Positions 60,200-64,000 of a DNA stretch of 64,000 bases are shown piece after piece. The DNA is from Verrucomicrobiota bacterium (GTDB taxonomy: Bacteria > Verrucomicrobiota > Verrucomicrobiia > JADLBR01). Each line of letters opens with the position of its first letter. Within the stretch, counting starts at the first letter, position 1. Both the position numbers and the translations under genes were made by a program. The stretch is from NCBI GenBank assembly GCA_029560585.1, contig JAKQKQ010000189.1:1-64000 (forward strand). The letters run 5' to 3'. Below the pieces are notes generated by a model, which ran no database searches, was not told the DNA's origin, and saw only the letters and a program-made list of their open reading frames with translations.

Positions 60200-61588
60200 T
60201 CAATTCCTCCCCTCGCGGCGACGCGGCCTTCCCACCTGCACCAGCCCATACTGGTTCAGCTTCCGGTGCAACGTCCGCCGACTCATGCCCATGCGGCGGG
60301 CCGCTTCGGCGCGGTTGCCGCCCGTCTGCTCAAGGGCTTTGATGATTAGCCGCTTTTCGGAGTCTTCCCAACTCAATTCTTCGCCCCCCCGAGCGCCCCC
60401 CCCCGGCGCCCCCGTTTCCGCCCCGCGCACGGCCGAAGGCAGTTCCCGCAGGCCCGCCTCTTCGCCGCGACACAGCACCACCGCGTGCTCCACCGCCGTC
60501 CGCAGCTCCCGCACGTTCCCCGGCCAATGATACGCCAGTAGCCTCTCCATCGCCTCCCGGCTAAACCCTTTGACATTCGCCCCGTTCTCGCGGTTGAACT
60601 CCGCCAGGAACGCTCGCACCAGCAGCGGGATGTCCTCCGGCCGCTCCCGCAATGGCGGCATCTGTATCGGCACGACGTTCAGCCGAAAGAAGAGGTCGTC
60701 GCGAAACTTCCCCTCGTCCACCAGTTTGCGGAGGTCCTTGTTTGTCGCGGCCACCAGCCGCACATCGACGTGCAGCGTCTTGGTGCTCCCCACCCGCTCG
60801 AAACTCCGTTCCCCAAGCACCCGCAACACCTTGACCTGGGTCCCCGGATCTATCTCCCCGATCTCGTCGAGGAATATCGTGCCCCCCTCCGCCGCCTCGA
60901 AACGCCCGATCCGCCGCTCCACCGCGCCCGTGAATGACCCCTTCTCGTGCCCGAACAGCTCGCTCTCCAGAAGCTGAGGCGACAGCGCCGCGCAATGCAC
61001 CGTCACCATCGGGCCCTCGCGCCTTGGGCTCAGCCTGTGGATCGCCCGGGCCACCAGCTCCTTGCCCGTGCCGCTCTCGCCCTGGATGAGAACAGTGGCC
61101 CTCGACGGGGCCACCTGCTTGACGACGTCCAACACCTCCACCATGGGCGACGATCGCCCGATGATCTCCTCCATCCCCTCGCGCTCGGCCACCTTCTGCC
61201 GCAGCTCCAGATTCTCGCTCTCGAGGCGTCGCGCCTTCAGATGGTGCGCCACGATCAGCTCCACCTCGTCCAGGTTCAGCGGCTTGGCGAGATAATCCGT
61301 CGCCCCCTTCTTCATGGCCTCGACCGCCGTCTCGACGCTGCCATATGCCGTCATCAGCAGACACACCGGCTTGTGCGGGAGCGCCAGCGCGCGCTCGATC
61401 AGATCCAGGCCCTCCTCGCCCGGCATCTTCATGTCCGTCAGCATCAGGTCGATCCGCTCGGACTCCAGGATGTTCAACGCCTGCGCCGAATCCGCCGCCA
61501 CGTACACTTCGTACTTGTCCTCCAGCGCCGCGCGCAACCCCTCCCACGCGTTCTTCTCGTCATCCACTATGAGTATGTTCGGCTTCAT
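60200..61588 (-). CDS. NtrC-type sigma-54-dependent response regulator
   Basis: The 462-residue protein has an intact receiver (residues 1-120) with DD at 9-10, phospho-acceptor Asp52 in [13 protein letters not shown], and Lys in YLAKPL. Residues ~140-375 are the AAA+ domain with Walker A GESGTGKE, the GSFTGA sigma-54 loop and Walker [12 protein letters not shown]. Residues ~410-455 hold a Fis-type helix-turn-helix ([20 protein letters not shown]). The start is ATG 61588. The paired kinase lies immediately upstream, and a GT-C gene follows by 4 bp, suggesting an envelope or exopolysaccharide regulon. Confidence 0.93.
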   Translation of the reverse strand: MKPNILIVDDEKNAWEGLRAALEDKYEVYVAADSAQALNILESERIDLMLTDMKMPGEEGLDLIERALALPHKPVCLLMTAYGSVETAVEAMKKGATDYLAKPLNLDEVELIVAHHLKARRLESENLELRQKVAEREGMEEIIGRSSPMVEVLDVVKQVAPSRATVLIQGESGTGKELVARAIHRLSPRREGPMVTVHCAALSPQLLESELFGHEKGSFTGAVERRIGRFEAAEGGTIFLDEIGEIDPGTQVKVLRVLGERSFERVGSTKTLHVDVRLVAATNKDLRKLVDEGKFRDDLFFRLNVVPIQMPPLRERPEDIPLLVRAFLAEFNRENGANVKGFSREAMERLLAYHWPGNVRELRTAVEHAVVLCRGEEAGLRELPSAVRGAETGAPGGGARGGEELSWEDSEKRLIIKALEQTGGNRAEAARRMGMSRRTLHRKLNQYGLVQVGRPRRREGRN

Positions 61589-61604
61589 GGAGAAAGAATC
61601 TTGG

Positions 61605-61695
61605 CAACTCTCAACAGCCAACATCCAACAACCAACGTTCACCTGCCATAGTTATTGATGTCATTGAGTGTTGAATGTTGGTTATTGGGAGTTGC
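61605..61695. repeat. TTGG-rich heptad array in inverted arrangement
   Basis: A run of CCAACA-like units (61605-61638) and a run of TGTTGG-like units (61666-61695) oppose each other. They lie in the 120-bp gap between the histidine kinase and its regulator. The arms are imperfect. The units resemble the GTTGGTT tandem repeat at 13471-13515. Confidence 0.6.
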
Positions 61696-61708
61696 AGTAG
61701 TTCGTCGT

Positions 61709-62920
61709 TCATCGCTCGCCGCTCGGCGCTCGTCGCTCAAGGGGCGCCGGCAACAGTTTCACCCGGGAGCCGGGCCTGGGCAACCTGACGCGCATCTCCG
61801 CTCCCACGCCCGGCAGGCTCTTGATCTCCAGCTGCCCCCCGTGCGCCCCGACGATCCGGCTCACCACCATCAGCCCGAGACCCGTGCCTCCGGGTTTCGT
61901 CGAGAGGAACGCCTCGCCGCGCCGACCGAGCGCCCGCGCGTCAAATCCGCCGCCCGTATCCCGAAAAACAACCGCCACCCAATCCTCATCCAGCTCCGTG
62001 CGGATCCGAAGTATCCCGCCCGTCCGCATCGCCTGCATCGCGTTCTTGATCAAATTGAGAAACACCTGCCGGATCTGGTCCGCATCCAACATCAGTCGCG
62101 GCAGGCGGTCGGCCAGATCCATCTCCACTATCAGATCCCGCCCCTCGATCTCTGGCCGAAGGAACTCCACCGCGTCGCGCACGATCCGGTTCAATGCCAC
62201 CAGCCGCAGGTCCAGCGGCGCCGGCCGGATCGCCCGCAGAAAATTCTTTATGATCCCATCCAGGCGGCGCACCTCCTGCCGCGCCACGCGCACCGCCTCG
62301 CGCATTCGCACCCCCTCGCCCTCGCGCAGCTTGCGGATCTCTCGCTCCATCAGTTGGAGGTGTATATCAAAACTGTTCAGCGGATTCCCCAATTCGTGCG
62401 CCACGCTCGCCGCCAGCGTCATCACGGCCTGCACGCGCTCGCTCTCGGCGCGCTCATCCATCGCGAGCCGGCTCGCCGTCGCATCGTGCAACACCAGCGC
62501 CACCCCGATCCCCTCGTGCCCACCCTCCGCTAATGGAATCGCGTAGACACTAAGAAATCGCCGCTCCGGATACGTGATCTCCAGATCGCGCGATGCCGAT
62601 GCGCCCTCCCGCACCAGCCCCTGCCAGTCCAATTCCCGCACGTGCCGCCCAATCCCCTGCCCAACTGCCCCGCCCGGACCAAAACCCAACATGGTCGCCG
62701 CCGCAGGATTGTGATAACGGATGATGCCCCCTTCATCGATCACCAGTATCCCCTCGCGGATCGCGCCGAAAATCGCCCCCAACACCCCCTGCTCCCGCGC
62801 CAAACGCTCCAGATACCCCTGCACCTCACCAGCGTCTAGCTGGCCCAGCCGATCCAGAACCTTGTCCAGTACCGCAGCTTTCAATAGCGCCAAATTGGCG
62901 CATCCGCCCCGCGTCCGCAA
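61709..62920 (-). CDS. PAS-domain sensor histidine kinase, NtrB-like
   Basis: The 403-residue cytoplasmic kinase lacks membrane segments. A PAS domain (~45-150) contains AIREGILVIDEGGIIRYHNP. The dimerisation helix has ASVAHELGNPLNSFDI with His175, followed by ATPase boxes: NLIKNAMQAM (N), FRDTGGGFD (G1) and GGTGLGLMVVSRIV (G2). The only start giving the full frame is TTG at 62920, with no clear ribosome-binding site, so the true start is uncertain. It should phosphorylate the adjacent NtrC-type regulator in response to an intracellular signal. Confidence 0.92.
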   Translation of the reverse strand: MRTRGGCANLALLKAAVLDKVLDRLGQLDAGEVQGYLERLAREQGVLGAIFGAIREGILVIDEGGIIRYHNPAAATMLGFGPGGAVGQGIGRHVRELDWQGLVREGASASRDLEITYPERRFLSVYAIPLAEGGHEGIGVALVLHDATASRLAMDERAESERVQAVMTLAASVAHELGNPLNSFDIHLQLMEREIRKLREGEGVRMREAVRVARQEVRRLDGIIKNFLRAIRPAPLDLRLVALNRIVRDAVEFLRPEIEGRDLIVEMDLADRLPRLMLDADQIRQVFLNLIKNAMQAMRTGGILRIRTELDEDWVAVVFRDTGGGFDARALGRRGEAFLSTKPGGTGLGLMVVSRIVGAHGGQLEIKSLPGVGAEMRVRLPRPGSRVKLLPAPLERRAPSGER

Positions 62921-62945
62921 GGACGGATAACTTCACTAGCGAAAC

Positions 62946-63000
62946 GTAGGAGCCCGCTTGCGGGCGATTTCACACATCAATCGCGCGCAAGCGCGCTCCT
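62946..63000. repeat. REP-like inverted pair with a GTAG head
   Basis: The left unit (62946-62968) starts GTAGGAGC and ends GCGAT. The right unit (62980-63000) is an inverted copy that has lost its terminal AC. Both match the pair at 15310-15366. It lies between the convergent-side stop of the cohesin-like gene and the start of the kinase gene. Confidence 0.85.
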
Positions 63001-63108
63001 CCGATCCATCTTCATCCCTAGTCGCGCCCGCACTGTCGGGTATCATGTCTGACCCCACCATCCAATTCCCAACGACTCTTCCTCCCGCAGAGACACAGGG
63101 ACGCAACA

Positions 63109-64000
63109 CTACGGGATCAAACGAACTCGGTAAAACCGCTTGGGTATCCCCGCGGCACTCCCGTCGATCTTCCCTTCCTCGGAACCGGTACCGTCCACGT
63201 TGGGTGGCATCCCGTTCCATGGCCCGGCCGGCGAATCGCTCCACTCCGTCACGTACCGTCGGCCGCTGGAGGTGGTGAACCAGAGCCGGATGTCGCTCCC
63301 CAGCTTCTCAATTCTGGTGATCCTAAGGGCGCTATTGCGATCCGTGGGGATCGTCCTGGCGAGGTACTCCTTGAGGTTGCTCCAGCCATCACGATCGAAA
63401 TCCAGCCCCGCAAAACCCCCTGGGGCATTGGTCATGCCGAAATACAACTCCTCCCACCAATCGGGCATGCTGTCGGTATCGCCGTCTATGTCGACGTAGA
63501 CCTGCCCGGCCACCTCGACCACCTGGAGGGCCGACGCGCCCGTATCCAAAACCGCGGCCCCCCCTATCGTCAGGAGCGACCCGCTATTCAAGCCGCCCAC
63601 CGCCTGAAGGACCATCTTGGCCACCGCGACCTCGCCCGTGGGCGAATCCAGACTCGTCATATTCTCCCCGGAGAACATCACGCGCCCCGGCGTGTTGGTG
63701 TTGAGGATGACCGAGCCGAATGCCCCCCCTGCGGCCAAAACGTCCATGAGCCGCACGACGTTGGTGTCAAAGGCGATCTCCACCTCGTACCGCCCCAGCG
63801 GGTAGTTGCGGCTATCGACCACGATGGGCACCTCGAAGCTCGTCTCGCCAGGCACGTTGGTCGATCCCACGCGCACGACCGCCGGATCGGCGATGGCCAC
63901 CGATCCATCCACCCGCGCCACCGGCAGGTCATTGCCATCCACATCCAGCAGGCTCGCCAACGCAAACCCCACCGGACCCGCACTGCCCGGCGCGCCCACG
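63109..64000 (-). CDS. secreted cohesin-like protein with calcium loops, 5' end outside the window
   Basis: The visible 297 codons are the C-terminal part of a larger protein; the frame runs off the right edge, and the GTG near 63999 is not a credible start. Residues ~30-165 resemble a cohesin domain (FEVPIVVDSRNYPLGRYEVE; VAVAKMVLQAVGG). Then come Asp-rich, dockerin- or thrombospondin-3-like calcium loops (DIDGDTDSMPDWWEE; LDFDRDGWSNLKEYLA). A ~75-residue beta module ends FYRVRLIP, a common terminus of secreted proteins in Verrucomicrobia and relatives. It is likely exported; function is unknown. Confidence 0.7.
   Translation of the reverse strand, partial: VGAPGSAGPVGFALASLLDVDGNDLPVARVDGSVAIADPAVVRVGSTNVPGETSFEVPIVVDSRNYPLGRYEVEIAFDTNVVRLMDVLAAGGAFGSVILNTNTPGRVMFSGENMTSLDSPTGEVAVAKMVLQAVGGLNSGSLLTIGGAAVLDTGASALQVVEVAGQVYVDIDGDTDSMPDWWEELYFGMTNAPGGFAGLDFDRDGWSNLKEYLARTIPTDRNSALRITRIEKLGSDIRLWFTTSSGRRYVTEWSDSPAGPWNGMPPNVDGTGSEEGKIDGSAAGIPKRFYRVRLIP

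Overview
The window is GC-rich (roughly two thirds G+C by eye) and chromosomal. It is most consistent with a member of the PVC superphylum, probably Verrucomicrobiota, Kiritimatiellota, Lentisphaerota or a close candidate phylum. The reasons are large secreted proteins of types common in those groups (a DUF6259 glycoside-hydrolase-like protein, a neutral ceramidase, a hydrazine-synthase-alpha-like triheme protein with a discoidin domain), a squalene-hopene cyclase, a secreted protein ending FYRVRLIP, and many short palindromic intergenic repeats. The assignment is inferred from gene content; no rRNA or tRNA gene was seen. Core genes point to a Gram-negative-type envelope (AsmA-like protein, hopanoid cyclase, lipoproteins).

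Layout. 1-2669 is a degraded accessory patch: a 75-bp direct repeat, two paralogous small lipoproteins, a DUF3102-like gene with a truncated second copy, an IS91-type transposase tail and a four-helix-bundle-like fragment. 2670-8271 (minus) holds yebC, polA, an Amidase_3 amidase and ndk. 8572-15132 is mainly plus: a one-protein fusion of the diadenylate cyclase CdaA with its YbbR/CdaR regulator, a small coiled-coil protein, a sodium:solute symporter, an endonuclease III relative, a NUDIX hydrolase on the opposite strand, and a coupled sufT-lipA pair. 15133-15692 is a repeat-filled gap. 15693-21346 has a FecR-domain protein, rpmG with an EEP-family nuclease, an ABM / iron alcohol dehydrogenase / DUF456 operon and a sirtuin.

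21522-34011 encodes five secreted proteins likely to act on glycans, lipids or proteins outside the cytoplasm. They are followed by the divergent pair shc and metH (36 kb), whose intergenic region carries an operator-like palindrome. 40032-44049 is the most intriguing cluster: an AraC regulator facing a four-gene operon for a GDP-mannose 3,5-epimerase-like enzyme, a divergent GHMP kinase, a tandem nucleotidyltransferase and a RbsD/FucU mutarotase. It looks like an unassigned sugar activation and nucleotide-sugar pathway.

44191-50942 (minus) is a sigma-54 activator with a degenerate receiver, the hydrazine-synthase-alpha-like triheme protein and a double alpha/beta-hydrolase. A pirin gene diverges from it. 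51783-62920 (minus) is a long co-directional run in the transcription order histidine kinase, sigma-54 response regulator, GT-C membrane protein, prs, AsmA-like protein, argC, argJ. The window ends inside a secreted cohesin-like protein with calcium-binding loops.

Tight overlaps (ATGA, GTGA or TGATG) support several operons: ndk-amidase, symporter-endonuclease III, sufT-lipA, rpmG-nuclease, ABM-ADH-DUF456, kinase-nucleotidyltransferase and argC-argJ. Several families of dispersed inverted repeats occupy the gaps. No CRISPR array, complete insertion sequence, integrase or replication origin was seen.
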